The translations under genes and the position numbers were made by a program. Below the pieces are notes generated by a model. The model did no database searches. It had not been told where the DNA came from and saw only the letters and a program-made list of their open reading frames with translations. From positions 1 to 7,386 of the forward strand of contig CAVEFO010000056.1 of assembly GCA_963615055.1 (NCBI GenBank): a stretch of DNA of 7,386 nucleotides, in the 5' to 3' direction. Of this stretch, positions 1-6,862 are shown one piece after another (the first letter of the stretch is position 1; each line of letters starts with the position of its first letter). Origin of the DNA: UBA1822 sp963615055. GTDB lineage: Bacteria; Bacillota; Negativicutes; Veillonellales; Dialisteraceae.

Positions 1-78
<78 letters not shown>

Positions 79-141
79 CCGTGTCAACCCCTTTTTAGCA
101 CTTTTTCAAAATTTTTTGCAATCATCATCGCACACACCCAG

Positions 142-178
142 TAAAAAACGCAAAAGCAAAAGGCGGCACAAAGCCGCC
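142..178 (-). terminator. Rho-independent terminator for the 3D-domain gene
   Basis: GGCGGC (162-167) pairs with GCCGCC (173-178) around a five-base loop. On the minus strand the stem is followed by a T-rich tail (160-142, TTTTGCTTTTGCGTTTTTT). This is the expected polarity for the leftward gene that ends at 357. It also separates that gene from the leftward promoter at 59-87. Confidence 0.75.
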
Positions 179-180
179 CA

Positions 181-203
181 TTATAAAAATTCGCCGCAGG
201 CGA
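181..203 (-). terminator. Second small hairpin with T-stretch, tandem terminator
   Basis: TCGCC (191-195) and GGCGA (199-203) form a short hairpin with a three-base loop. On the minus strand it is followed by ATTTTTATAA. It is weaker than its neighbour at 142-178 and would act first on leftward transcripts. The remaining sequence between here and 356 shows no supportable gene. Confidence 0.35.
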
Positions 204-356
204 CACCACGTTCCCTCATCTCTTTCAGCAATACGCCTTTCAATATATTAGCATCAAGAGAAAAGAACACGAAAAACTTGGCGCCTCAGTCCTATCAGCA
301 CTCCGTTTTCAGCAAAAAAAACGCCGCAAAAACGAGCCGTGGAAACGCTACGCCCC

Positions 357-2093
357 TCACTCTACCACATACACCGTGACATCCCTCGAGCCCCATTGGT
401 ACGCCTGCTCCAGCGTTTCCACGCCAACGTCTACGATATCACCTTTGATTGCACCGCCGATATCATCCGCCAGCGCATAGCCGTAGCCTTCGATGAAAAT
501 AATGCTGCCGAGCGGGATCACATCCGGATCGACCGCCGCGTGCCCTTTGCCTGCGATATTACCGAGCGACGTGTGGCCTTGACCGCCGCCGTCGTAAGGC
601 GTGTACGCCGTCGTGTGCATCTCCATTTTCTTTTTGTATTTCCCTTGGAATTTCGGCTCATCCTCCAAGCATTCCCAGACCACATCATCCGCGACGCCCG
701 TTTCCTTGATGCCGCGATACCGCTGGAACGCGCGAAGCTGCGTCTCCGTCGACGAGCCGAAAATGCCGTCCATCGAGCCCGTCGTAAAGCCGTGGAGCGT
801 CAGGAGATTTTGCAGACGCGCGACTTTTCCGCCGCGGTCGCCCACACGAAGCTCGCCATTCCCCAAGGAAACAGCATTCAGGCTCTTTTGCGTCTTCGCG
901 TCGATACGCCCCGTCACCGAGATGTCATTGTCCTTTTGGAAATCCTTCACGGCCTTTTCCGTCGCCTCGCCGAAAATGCCGTCCGGATTTTCCGTGAAAT
1001 ACCCCGCTTTGGAGAGCCGCCGCTGGTAGCGCTTAACCCCGTCGCCGCGGTCGCCGCGCTTGTATTCCCCTCGCTCCTCACGATTCATGGCTTCCTGCGT
1101 CTCTTCGTCAAGAATTCCCGTCTCCGGAAGTCCCTGATCTCTCTGGTATTCCTGCAGGGCCGCTGCTGTCTTAAGGCCCAAAATGCCATCCGCCTTATCC
1201 TTGAGATAGCCCATCTCAATCAGCTTTTCCTGGCATTTGCGCACCTTGGCCGCATCTGTCTCCGCCACCGTTTTCTCCGTGCGCACGACATCCTTGGATT
1301 CGCTGCTTTCGGAAACGCTCTCTACCGTCGCTGTTTCCTCGGTTTTCGCCGTTTCTTCCGTTTCTGTCGGCTCCGGTGCCGTTTCCGCGACCTTCGCCGC
1401 CGCTTTCTCATACAGCCGATTCAACACAATATCGTCGAAACGTCCCGTCTCAGGAAGTTTTTCATCTTTTTGAAACTTTTTCAGCGCCACTTCCGTCTTT
1501 GTGCCAAAAATGCCGTCCATCCCGTCATCCAGATACCCGAGCACGACGAGCCGCGTCTGCGCCTTTTCGACGAGAACCGAGCTGTCCTCATACACCCGTT
1601 TCTTATCCAAGAAATCACGCGTCTCCTCATCGATGATGCCCGAAGTCGGGATCCCGTGCCGCGCCTGATACTCCAGCACCGCCTCCGACGTCGTCTTTCC
1701 GTACACGCCGTCCACCTCGGAGAGCACGCCCGCCGCGACCAATTTCTCCTGGTACATCCGCACCGGATTGCCGCGATTTCCCTCCGTCAAAATCACGCCG
1801 CCGCCATCACGTCCCGCCGTCCCGACCGCTGCCCGGATTTTCGCCTGCGTCGCGTCATCCGCCACACCCGTGATCGGAAGGTCATGATGCTTCTGGAAAA
1901 GCTCCACCGCTTTCTTCGTCGTCGAGCCATACTCCCCGTCTATCGAGCGCCCCAAATACCCGACCTCCGTCAAAAGCCGCTGCAGCGCCTCCACCGAAGG
2001 CCCGACCATGCCGGACTCCAATGTCGCCGCCGTGCCAAAGCCCGTTCCCATCGCCCAAAGCAGCAAAGCCGCCAAACTCTTTTGCCCTCTCAT
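357..2093 (-). CDS. Exported protein: six peptidoglycan-binding repeats plus 3D domain
   Basis: 578 residues. The N terminus (MRGQKSLAALLLWAMGTGFG, then TAA) is a signal peptide with likely cleavage near residue 23. Six peptidoglycan_binding_1 repeats follow, at about 28-89, 105-165, 173-229, 284-338, 345-407 and 417-477, each with the DGxxG..T..A...(Y/F)Q...(P)xTGxxD pattern. A Glu/Thr/Ala-rich linker (about 231-283) splits them three and three. Residues 490-577 are a 3D domain with its three aspartate clusters: AVDPDVIPLG (519-528), ADDIGGAIKG (542-551) and DIVDV (552-556). Such proteins are secreted, bind the wall and are thought to act as or with lytic transglycosylases in wall turnover (YocH/Rpf-like fold). 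The ATG at 2093 is preceded by GGAGG at 2105-2101, seven bases away. The gene is monocistronic, with its own promoter and terminators. The exact substrate is not visible from sequence. Confidence 0.93.
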   Translation of the reverse strand: MRGQKSLAALLLWAMGTGFGTAATLESGMVGPSVEALQRLLTEVGYLGRSIDGEYGSTTKKAVELFQKHHDLPITGVADDATQAKIRAAVGTAGRDGGGVILTEGNRGNPVRMYQEKLVAAGVLSEVDGVYGKTTSEAVLEYQARHGIPTSGIIDEETRDFLDKKRVYEDSSVLVEKAQTRLVVLGYLDDGMDGIFGTKTEVALKKFQKDEKLPETGRFDDIVLNRLYEKAAAKVAETAPEPTETEETAKTEETATVESVSESSESKDVVRTEKTVAETDAAKVRKCQEKLIEMGYLKDKADGILGLKTAAALQEYQRDQGLPETGILDEETQEAMNREERGEYKRGDRGDGVKRYQRRLSKAGYFTENPDGIFGEATEKAVKDFQKDNDISVTGRIDAKTQKSLNAVSLGNGELRVGDRGGKVARLQNLLTLHGFTTGSMDGIFGSSTETQLRAFQRYRGIKETGVADDVVWECLEDEPKFQGKYKKKMEMHTTAYTPYDGGGQGHTSLGNIAGKGHAAVDPDVIPLGSIIFIEGYGYALADDIGGAIKGDIVDVGVETLEQAYQWGSRDVTVYVVE

Positions 2094-2144
2094 CCAAGCA
2101 CCTCCATCCGATCAAATCGTATCGAACCGTTGTCACATGGTTGT

Positions 2145-2173
2145 ATTTTACCATTAAACAGACAAAAAGTAAA
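2145..2173 (-). promoter_or_regulatory. Promoter of the 3D-domain gene, extended -10
   Basis: On the minus strand TTTACT (2173-2168), a 17-base spacer and TAAAAT (2150-2145), with TGG just before the -10 giving an extended -10 element. Predicted start near 2138, leaving a leader of about 45 bases to the ATG at 2093. The serS promoter in this window has the same TGG extension. Confidence 0.6.
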
Positions 2174-2262
2174 AAATCCGCCTCCTTTTTGCCGCTTCCT
2201 CCCCACTTTGATATGGGAAGAAAGGGAAATTTGGGAAACGGTTTGTTGGGAGCGATGAACTT

Positions 2263-2290
2263 AGAGCCGGAAGCTCGGAGCGGCATGCTT
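2263..2290 (+). repeat. Imperfect direct repeat, copy 1
   Basis: Pairs with 2429-2456 at 22 of 28 positions by my alignment, 166 bases apart. The best-conserved core is GGAGCGGC followed by (A/G)TG. The copy contains GAGC-cggaa-GCTC, a potential small hairpin. Confidence 0.5.
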
Positions 2291-2428
2291 AGTTTCGGGT
2301 GGCTCATCTCGCTACTGTCCGTCCACCGCTGACCGTGATTCGCACGTGAGAACCATCGTACTCATGCCATGTGACAGACGGTAAACGGATAACTGATTTC
2401 GGACAGCGGCTTTTTTGTCAGATACAAG

Positions 2429-2456
2429 ATAGCCGAGAGCTGGGAGCGGCGTGTTT
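2429..2456 (+). repeat. Imperfect direct repeat, copy 2
   Basis: Second copy of the 28-base repeat at 2263-2290. It ends ten bases before the -35 box of the rightward promoter at 2466, so it could be a regulatory site as well as a relic. Confidence 0.5.
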
Positions 2457-2465
2457 GAATTTTCG

Positions 2466-2493
2466 CTTCACACAGCTTTTGATTGTGCTATAA
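2466..2493 (+). promoter_or_regulatory. Promoter of the antitoxin-like/zeta operon
   Basis: TTCACA (2466-2471), a 16-base spacer and a perfect TATAAT (2488-2493), preceded by TGC (2485-2487) to give an extended -10. Predicted start near 2500, about 50 bases before the ATG at 2551. No transcription stop is obvious before the downstream PAP2 gene, so that gene may be read from here too. Confidence 0.7.
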
Positions 2494-2550
2494 TGAACAC
2501 AGAAGGCGACATGAATCGTACAAACTCGTAAAAATACAGGAAGGTGCCAA

Positions 2551-2790
2551 ATGCTTGAAACCACGATACAACTAAACGGGAAAAACATCAAAATTATTTC
2601 TTCGGATGATGCATCGACCACAAACTATATCAGTGAACAGGATGCAGAAATGGATCGGAGAGCCACGGCTGCCGTGCGTGCGGCTATCGACAAAGCGAAA
2701 ATTTGTAAAAAGCCCATCTGCCGTTATGACCCCGCATCCGACCGTGCCTATCTGGAATACGCCGATGGGAGAAAAGAATATGTCGATTAA
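2551..2790 (+). CDS. Small protein, candidate antitoxin of a zeta-type toxin pair
   Basis: 79 residues, beginning MLETTIQLNGKNIKIISSDD and ending DGRKEYVD. The ATG at 2551 follows GGAAGG (2539-2544) at six bases, under a strong extended -10 promoter. The protein is small, hydrophilic and has a charged, probably helical middle (DAEMDRRATAAVRAAIDKAK). I do not recognise a named domain. Its last 11 bases overlap the start of a zeta-toxin-like P-loop gene, the usual arrangement in which the antitoxin is made first and coupled to the toxin. The antitoxin role is therefore inferred from position and size only. The reading frame is intact although the toxin is broken. Confidence 0.75.
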   Translation: MLETTIQLNGKNIKIISSDDASTTNYISEQDAEMDRRATAAVRAAIDKAKICKKPICRYDPASDRAYLEYADGRKEYVD

Positions 2791-3030
2791 GAAACCGCTG
2801 CTTCTGGTGTTTGCCGGCCCAAACGGTTCCGGAAAAAGCACGGTGACCGGCTATTTTGAAATCGTCGGGGAATACACGAATGCGGATGACATTGTCGCAT
2901 CCACAGGATTTATAATGGCGAGGAAAATGTCGATTTTAAACGTTTCGTACCGGGCGCTCTTTGGGGCGACATGACCTACGCCACCAATGCCCGCAGTCAC
3001 GCTGCGCTTAGAATAGAAGGAAACCGATGA
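2780..3030 (+). pseudogene. Truncated and frameshifted zeta-type toxin kinase
   Basis: The ATG at 2780 overlaps the preceding gene by 11 bases and has GGGAG just upstream. It opens MSIKKPLLLVFAGPNGSGKS, with a canonical Walker A GPNGSGKST, then EYTNADDIVAST, which matches the start of zeta/PezT-like toxins that phosphorylate UDP-N-acetylglucosamine and block wall synthesis. The frame stops at 2974 after only 64 residues, where family members have roughly 200 or more. A different frame is open from 2905 to 3030 (RIYNGEENVDFKRF ... LRIEGNR) and could be the displaced 3' end after an internal deletion. The catalytic core beyond the P-loop and early acidic motif is missing, so the product should be inactive. 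Identity of the 3' piece is uncertain. Confidence 0.75.
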
Positions 3031-3107
3031 CGGATACAAGAAAACGATAAAAGCTCCGCCCCGCTTTCCTCCTCCCTCAAATCATTTCATACAAAGGAGT
3101 CTTCTCA

Positions 3108-4061
3108 ATGGATTTGCAATATCTACTGTTTTTACAACATTTTCGCGAAGGCATCGGCGCCCCCTTGGCCCCCTTCATGCTCTGGATTTCCGATTTCATC
3201 ATCAGCTTTTGGGTACTTGCCGCCATCGCGCTCATCTATTGGGTCTGGGATCGGCAAGGCGGCCGGCGCATCCTGCTCGGCTTTTGCTATGGCGTCATTT
3301 TCAGCGCCGTTTTGAAACTCACATTTTGCATTTATCGCCCATGGATTCGCGACGCCCAGATTATTCCCTATGGAAATGCCATCGCCTCCGCCGGAGGCTA
3401 CTCCTTCCCCAGCGGCCATTCCACTCGCGCTGCCACCATCTTAGGAGGTATTTCTTTCCTACTGAAACAAAAAGGTCTGCTTCTCCCGGCCTGCCTCCTC
3501 TTTTCCATCGTATTCATCGTCATGTTCTCCCGCAATTACTTAGGCGTCCACACACCGCAAGACGTCATCGTCGGTTTCCTCATCGGCCTCTTTTCTATTT
3601 ATGCCGCAATCAAGACCGATACGTGGACAGCCAAAAGTGAAAAAAGACGGTGGCTTTTCATCGCAACCACCGTCCTTCTTTGCATCGCCCTCGCCCTCTA
3701 TTACGAGTACAAACCCTATCCGACAGACTATCTCCCGGATGGCAGACTCCTGTATGATCCCAAACCGTGGACAGCCTACCAATACGAAGGATTCGGCGGC
3801 CTCGTGGGCTACGCCGTCGCAGCGTTCTTCGAAAAGCGCGGCTTTGACTTTGAGAAACTGGATCGGATATCACGATTTCTCATCGGCCTCCTCGCCCTCT
3901 TTCCCCTCTACACCCTTCTGATGTACATGGGACCCGTCCTCGCGCCGCTCACCGGATCTTACGCGGCCAATTTCCTGAAATTTTTCTTTCTCGTCATTTA
4001 TGTCTTAAATCTTGTCCCATGGGTCATGAAACTCGTTTACCGAAAGCGAACAGAATCCTAA
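3108..4061 (+). CDS. PAP2-family membrane phosphatase
   Basis: 317 residues, strongly hydrophobic with several membrane segments. All three motifs of the type 2 phosphatidic acid phosphatase superfamily are present: K70-x6-R77-P78 (KLTFCIYRP), PSGH at 101-104, and SRNYLGVHTPQD at 141-152 with the catalytic His148 and Asp152. Enzymes of this family remove phosphate from lipid phosphates such as undecaprenyl pyrophosphate, phosphatidate or phosphatidylglycerophosphate at the membrane; the substrate cannot be chosen here. After the catalytic core there is a long C-terminal part (about 180-317) with further membrane helices. The ATG is set by AAGGAG (3094-3099) eight bases upstream. It may be co-transcribed with the toxin remnant, and it ends at the bidirectional terminator facing serS. 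Confidence 0.93.
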   Translation: MDLQYLLFLQHFREGIGAPLAPFMLWISDFIISFWVLAAIALIYWVWDRQGGRRILLGFCYGVIFSAVLKLTFCIYRPWIRDAQIIPYGNAIASAGGYSFPSGHSTRAATILGGISFLLKQKGLLLPACLLFSIVFIVMFSRNYLGVHTPQDVIVGFLIGLFSIYAAIKTDTWTAKSEKRRWLFIATTVLLCIALALYYEYKPYPTDYLPDGRLLYDPKPWTAYQYEGFGGLVGYAVAAFFEKRGFDFEKLDRISRFLIGLLALFPLYTLLMYMGPVLAPLTGSYAANFLKFFFLVIYVLNLVPWVMKLVYRKRTES

Positions 4062-4121
4062 ACTGCCCGTTTCCCTACCGCCGGAACGTTCCTTACAACG
4101 CAAAACCAGATACAAAGCCAC

Positions 4122-4164
4122 AAAAAATCCCGACCCTCTATTAAAAGAGAGCCGGGATTTTTTT
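4122..4164. terminator. Bidirectional rho-independent terminator
   Basis: AATCCCG (4126-4132) pairs with CGGGATT (4153-4159), and CTCT (4136-4139) with AGAG (4146-4149), around a six-base loop with minor mismatches between the two stem parts. An A-run lies on the left (4122-4127) and a T-run on the right (4158-4164), so it works in both directions. It lies between the convergent PAP2 gene (ending 4061) and serS (ending 4171). Confidence 0.9.
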
Positions 4165-4170
4165 ATTTCC

Positions 4171-5472
4171 TTATTCCTTTGCACTCGGGAAGCCTTCCCG
4201 CTTCGCGATCACCGACAAGCCGCCCATGTACGGACGCAACGCTTCCGGCACCACAATCGAGCCGTCTTCCTGCTGGTAATTCTCCATGATGGCCGCGACC
4301 GTCCGACCGACCGCCAGACCCGAACCGTTCAGCGTGTGGACGAATTCCGGTTTCTCCCCCTGCGCGCGACGAAAACGGATATTCGCGCGGCGCGCTTGGA
4401 AATCCAAACAATTCGAGCACGACGAAATTTCCCGATACTTATTCTGCGCCGGCATCCACACTTCGATGTCATACGTCTTCGCCGATGAAAAACCGATATC
4501 ACCCGTGCAAAGACACACCACATGATACGCCAGATCCAGCCGCTGCAGCACACGCTCCGCCTCCGCCGTCATCGTTTCCAGCTCTTCCCGGCTGTCCTCC
4601 GGCTTACAATACTTCACCATCTCCACCTTGTGGAATTGATGCTGGCGAATCAGCCCGCGCGTATCCTTCCCCGCCGAGCCCGCTTCCTTCCGGAAACACG
4701 GCGTGAAAGCCGTCAAATGCACCGGCAGATCCTTGCCGTCCAAAATTTCCCCCGCGAAATAATTCGTCAGCGGCACCTCGGCCGTCGGCGTCATATACAT
4801 CTCCTCGCCCTCGACCTTGTACATATCCTCCGCAAATTTCGGCAGCTGCCCCGTCCCCGTCATCGACGCCCCGTTGATGATATACGGCGGAATCACCTCC
4901 GTGAAATCATTCTCCGCCGTGTGCATATCCAGCATCAAATTATAAATCGCACGCTCCAGCCGCGCCGCCGCGCCCAGATAGAAATAGAAACGCGATCCCG
5001 ACACTTTTCCCGCGCGCTCCGCATCCAAAATCCCCAGCGCTTCACCCAGCTCATAATGCGCCTTGATCGGGAAATCAAACTTCGGCGGCTCGCCCCAGCG
5101 CCGCACCTCCGGATTTTCACTGTCATCCGCGCCAAGCGGCACCGACGCATCGCACAAATTCGGAATTTGCAACAAAAGCGCCGAAAGCTTCGTTTCGATT
5201 TCTTTGAGTTCCCCGTCAATCGCGTCGATCTTGTCGCCGACCGCCTTCATCGCGGAAATCGCCGCCGACGCATCCTCTCCGGACTTCTTCGCCGCCGCAA
5301 TCTTCTTCGTTTCCGCGTTCCGCTCCGACTTCAGCGCCTCCATCTCCACCAAGAGCGCGCGCCGCTTCTCATCCAGCGCGAGCACCTCATCCAAATCAAA
5401 CGAATTGTGCCGATTCTTCAAATTCTCCTTCACTGCGTCCGCATGTTCGCGGATAAACTTCATGTCCAACAT
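4171..5472 (-). CDS. serS: Seryl-tRNA synthetase
   Basis: 433 residues, the normal length for bacterial SerRS. It charges tRNA-Ser with serine using ATP in the cytoplasm; the product also feeds selenocysteine synthesis where present. The N-terminal arm (about 30-100) is charged and coiled-coil-like, as needed to grip the long variable arm of tRNA-Ser. Class II core motifs are visible: TPTAEVPLTN (228-237), motif 2 FRKEAGSAGKDTRGLIRQHQF (260-280) continuing to the Glu at 284, and motif 3 LNGSGLAVGR (381-390). The chosen ATG at 5472 (MLDMKFIREH) follows GAGGAGG (5486-5480) by seven bases. The frame stays open upstream to 5640, but that part is the T-box leader and not protein. Expression is controlled by the T-box, and the gene ends at the shared bidirectional terminator. 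Confidence 0.98.
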   Translation of the reverse strand: MLDMKFIREHADAVKENLKNRHNSFDLDEVLALDEKRRALLVEMEALKSERNAETKKIAAAKKSGEDASAAISAMKAVGDKIDAIDGELKEIETKLSALLLQIPNLCDASVPLGADDSENPEVRRWGEPPKFDFPIKAHYELGEALGILDAERAGKVSGSRFYFYLGAAARLERAIYNLMLDMHTAENDFTEVIPPYIINGASMTGTGQLPKFAEDMYKVEGEEMYMTPTAEVPLTNYFAGEILDGKDLPVHLTAFTPCFRKEAGSAGKDTRGLIRQHQFHKVEMVKYCKPEDSREELETMTAEAERVLQRLDLAYHVVCLCTGDIGFSSAKTYDIEVWMPAQNKYREISSCSNCLDFQARRANIRFRRAQGEKPEFVHTLNGSGLAVGRTVAAIMENYQQEDGSIVVPEALRPYMGGLSVIAKREGFPSAKE

Positions 5473-5502
5473 CCTGTTTCCTCCTCTGCAACCCCTTGCA
5501 AT

Positions 5503-5527
5503 AAAAAACGCCCCCGGAAAAGGGACG
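5503..5527 (-). terminator. T-box conditional terminator
   Basis: On the minus strand CGTCCC (5527-5522) pairs with GGGGCG (5514-5509, one G-U pair) around a seven-base loop, followed by six T (5508-5503). It is the default off structure, and the T-box sequence just upstream forms the competing antiterminator. Confidence 0.85.
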
Positions 5528-5705
5528 AAAAAACTCGCGGTACCACCCAAATTGCCAAAAAGGCCAACTCTATGCTGTAACGGCTGCCCCGTCCGGCTCC
5601 TCACCGACCGCTCCGAAGCGGAAAGCCTCCCCATCTCCACCGGCTCACACCGACCGCCGACTCTCTGTGAAAGATTCCGGGAAACCCTTTCTCCATCCTC
5701 GCGTT
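5503..5705 (-). promoter_or_regulatory. T-box riboswitch leader of serS
   Basis: The minus strand carries the invariant T-box sequence TGGGTGGTACCGCG at 5549-5536, followed by a terminator hairpin and then the serS start. Further upstream AGAGAGTCGGCGG (5666-5654) fits the conserved part of stem I. Uncharged tRNA binds the specifier loop and its acceptor end pairs with the T-box bulge, stabilising the antiterminator. Here that should be tRNA-Ser, judged by the downstream gene. I could not fold stem I confidently; a UCC triplet followed by G (5622-5620) is one candidate specifier codon. Confidence 0.95.
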
Positions 5706-5711
5706 TCGCCC

Positions 5712-5740
5712 ATTATACCACGTTGTGACAGGAAACGGAA
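5712..5740 (-). promoter_or_regulatory. serS promoter, extended -10
   Basis: A perfect TATAAT (5717-5712) with TGG directly upstream, which makes an extended -10. The -35 candidate 17 bases further up is TTCCGT (5740-5735), a weak match. Start expected near 5705, giving a leader of roughly 230 bases before the serS ATG, the usual size for a T-box gene. Confidence 0.75.
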
Positions 5741-6056
5741 GTCCGGCCCGACGGAAATCACTTCATCCCTTCCATTTGCCGGAAACTCCGAAAATTTGGC
5801 ATTACCAAAGCCGCAATGCGTTACGAGGATACAAATATTCTGTTTCCGAATTATACAAGTTTCTGAAAACGGGTTTACGTTTACAAATTCGATGGCGCGT
5901 TCAAAGCAGCCACCGCTGGCATTTTTTGAAAAGCCGTTATGCGGCCCTTAGCTCATTCTCTTCCTTGTAACACATCATTCAAACCGCCCCTCATCCGCTC
6001 TGCCTTTGCCGCTTTTGGCTTACGGCAAAATGTACTGCGCGAAACGGAAAACGGCC
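5741..6056. other. Interval with no supportable gene
   Basis: Several open frames cross this stretch, but none has a ribosome binding site, a promoter or a convincing protein. The only regular structure is an inverted repeat, TTTGCCG (6005-6011) and CGGCAAA (6023-6029), with an 11-base gap and no T-run on either side. It could be an operator or chance. Confidence 0.55.
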
Positions 6057-6085
6057 AAAAAAATCCCTCGCTTTTAACGAGAGAT
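6057..6085 (-). terminator. Terminator of the glycosyltransferase transcript
   Basis: On the minus strand ATCTCTCG (6085-6078) pairs over all eight positions (one G-U) with CGAGGGAT (6070-6063) around a seven-base loop, followed by seven T (6063-6057). It lies about 110 bases past the glycosyltransferase stop codon, with no gene between them, so it ends the leftward glycan operon. Confidence 0.85.
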
Positions 6086-6196
6086 CCAAACGCTGACCCA
6101 CGGATGGCAATCTATTCGACGAAACGAAAGAACGCCGCACCCATCCAAGTCAACACGCAAAAATAAATGTACGATCTTGCCGGCCTGCCCGCGCAT

Positions 6197-6862
6197 TTAT
6201 CGTCCAACACGATATTGATAAGAAAGCGAAATCTCTCTCCTGCATTTCTCAGCCTTTTTTCTGATAGCAGGATTCAAAATACTGTCAAGACAACGATCGA
6301 ACATGAAATATTCACGCTTGCTGAAAATGGCTCTGTTCACCATTTCTTCTTTAAATTCTTCCCAAGGCAAGAACCGTTCCAGCGCACTCCACTGGTACAA
6401 AAAATACGAAAAATTAAACAGTAGCGTCGTATATAATACATTCCGCAGATAATCCTTTATTCCAGTGCTCGTACATTCCTGATGATAACACTCCTTCATC
6501 CTCGCCAAAATTTCAAGAATTTCTTCCGGAAACGGCCCCGTTTTTAAAGAATTACTATCCGATGTTGCATGCTGCCTCCACCGAACACACTCTCCATGCA
6601 AAAATAATAAATCTCCATAAGTTCCCACATCGTACATAAAAATAATATCATGCAATTTACCATACATCTCAGGATGATAAGAAACATTCTTATACACACT
6701 TGTGTTATAAATCGCACAACAAAAAGTCGGCCGCCCTACAATCATTTGCAAAAATGCGTTTCGATTCTTAGGATACAAGAAATAAGAATTCGGGTTTATA
6801 TCCCAATTACAATTTTCTACATTATATAACGCTCTCCCCCCCCCCCGACGCCATAACTGCAT
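6197..6862 (-). CDS. Family 2 glycosyltransferase, 3' part (out of frame)
   Basis: C-terminal part of the glycosyltransferase, about 212 residues from the G run (RALYNVENCN) to YQYRVGR. The same frame extends back to an ATG at 6862 (MQLWRR), but that codon has no ribosome binding site and lies within the upstream part, where the other frame encodes conserved sequence, so independent translation is unlikely. The segment has the aromatic, charged character of the acceptor-binding half of GT-A enzymes (LYPKNRNAFLQMIVGRPTFC, then HGECVRWRQH). It joins the 5' part perfectly if the run of 11 G at 6846-6836 becomes 10 or 13. The region is visibly more AT-rich than serS and the 3D gene, as is usual for exchanged surface-glycan clusters. 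Acceptor and sugar are unknown. Confidence 0.8.
   Translation of the reverse strand: MQLWRRGGGRALYNVENCNWDINPNSYFLYPKNRNAFLQMIVGRPTFCCAIYNTSVYKNVSYHPEMYGKLHDIIFMYDVGTYGDLLFLHGECVRWRQHATSDSNSLKTGPFPEEILEILARMKECYHQECTSTGIKDYLRNVLYTTLLFNFSYFLYQWSALERFLPWEEFKEEMVNRAIFSKREYFMFDRCLDSILNPAIRKKAEKCRREISLSYQYRVGR

Larger units (their letters stand above)
2174..2465. other. Gene-free interval between divergent promoters
   Basis: No reading frame here has a ribosome binding site or a recognisable protein. It holds an imperfect 28-bp direct repeat (2263-2290 and 2429-2456). It also holds CTGTCCG (2315-2321), which can pair with CGGACAG (2400-2406), while overlapping CCGCTG (2326-2331) can instead pair with CAGCGG (2404-2409), just before a run of six T (2411-2416). 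A small hairpin CGTG-attcg-CACG lies at 2334-2346. This could be a decayed mobile or repetitive sequence, or a structured RNA; neither can be shown from the sequence alone. Confidence 0.5.

Noticed and set aside
339..2258. Long plus-strand frame of 639 codons across the 3D-domain gene
   Set aside because: It is very Arg/His-rich with no recognisable domain, and lies antisense to a gene with clear domains, a promoter, a ribosome binding site and terminators. It is the shadow of GC-rich coding sequence.
1882..2307. Minus-strand frame of 141 codons overlapping the start of the 3D-domain gene
   Set aside because: It crosses the promoter and signal-peptide region in a different frame, with a low-complexity Gly/Ala C terminus and no domain.
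4522..5580. Plus-strand frame of 352 codons across serS
   Set aside because: Arg/Leu/His-rich antisense shadow of serS, with no ribosome binding site or promoter.
5473..5640. N-terminal extension of serS to an ATG at 5640
   Set aside because: The extra 56 codons fall on the T-box and its terminator. SerRS begins normally at the ATG at 5472 behind GAGGAGG.
5775..5890. Peptides resembling MerR-type regulator segments (KFGITKAAMRYEDTNIL in one frame, GYKYSVSELYKFLKTG in another)
   Set aside because: The two pieces come from the same bases in different frames, so they cannot both be relics of one gene. Neither has a start, a ribosome binding site or sufficient length.
6104..6166. Short plus-strand frame MAIYSTKRKNAAPIQVNTQK
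   Set aside because: Twenty codons with no ribosome binding site or promoter, lying antisense in the 3' tail of the glycosyltransferase transcript.
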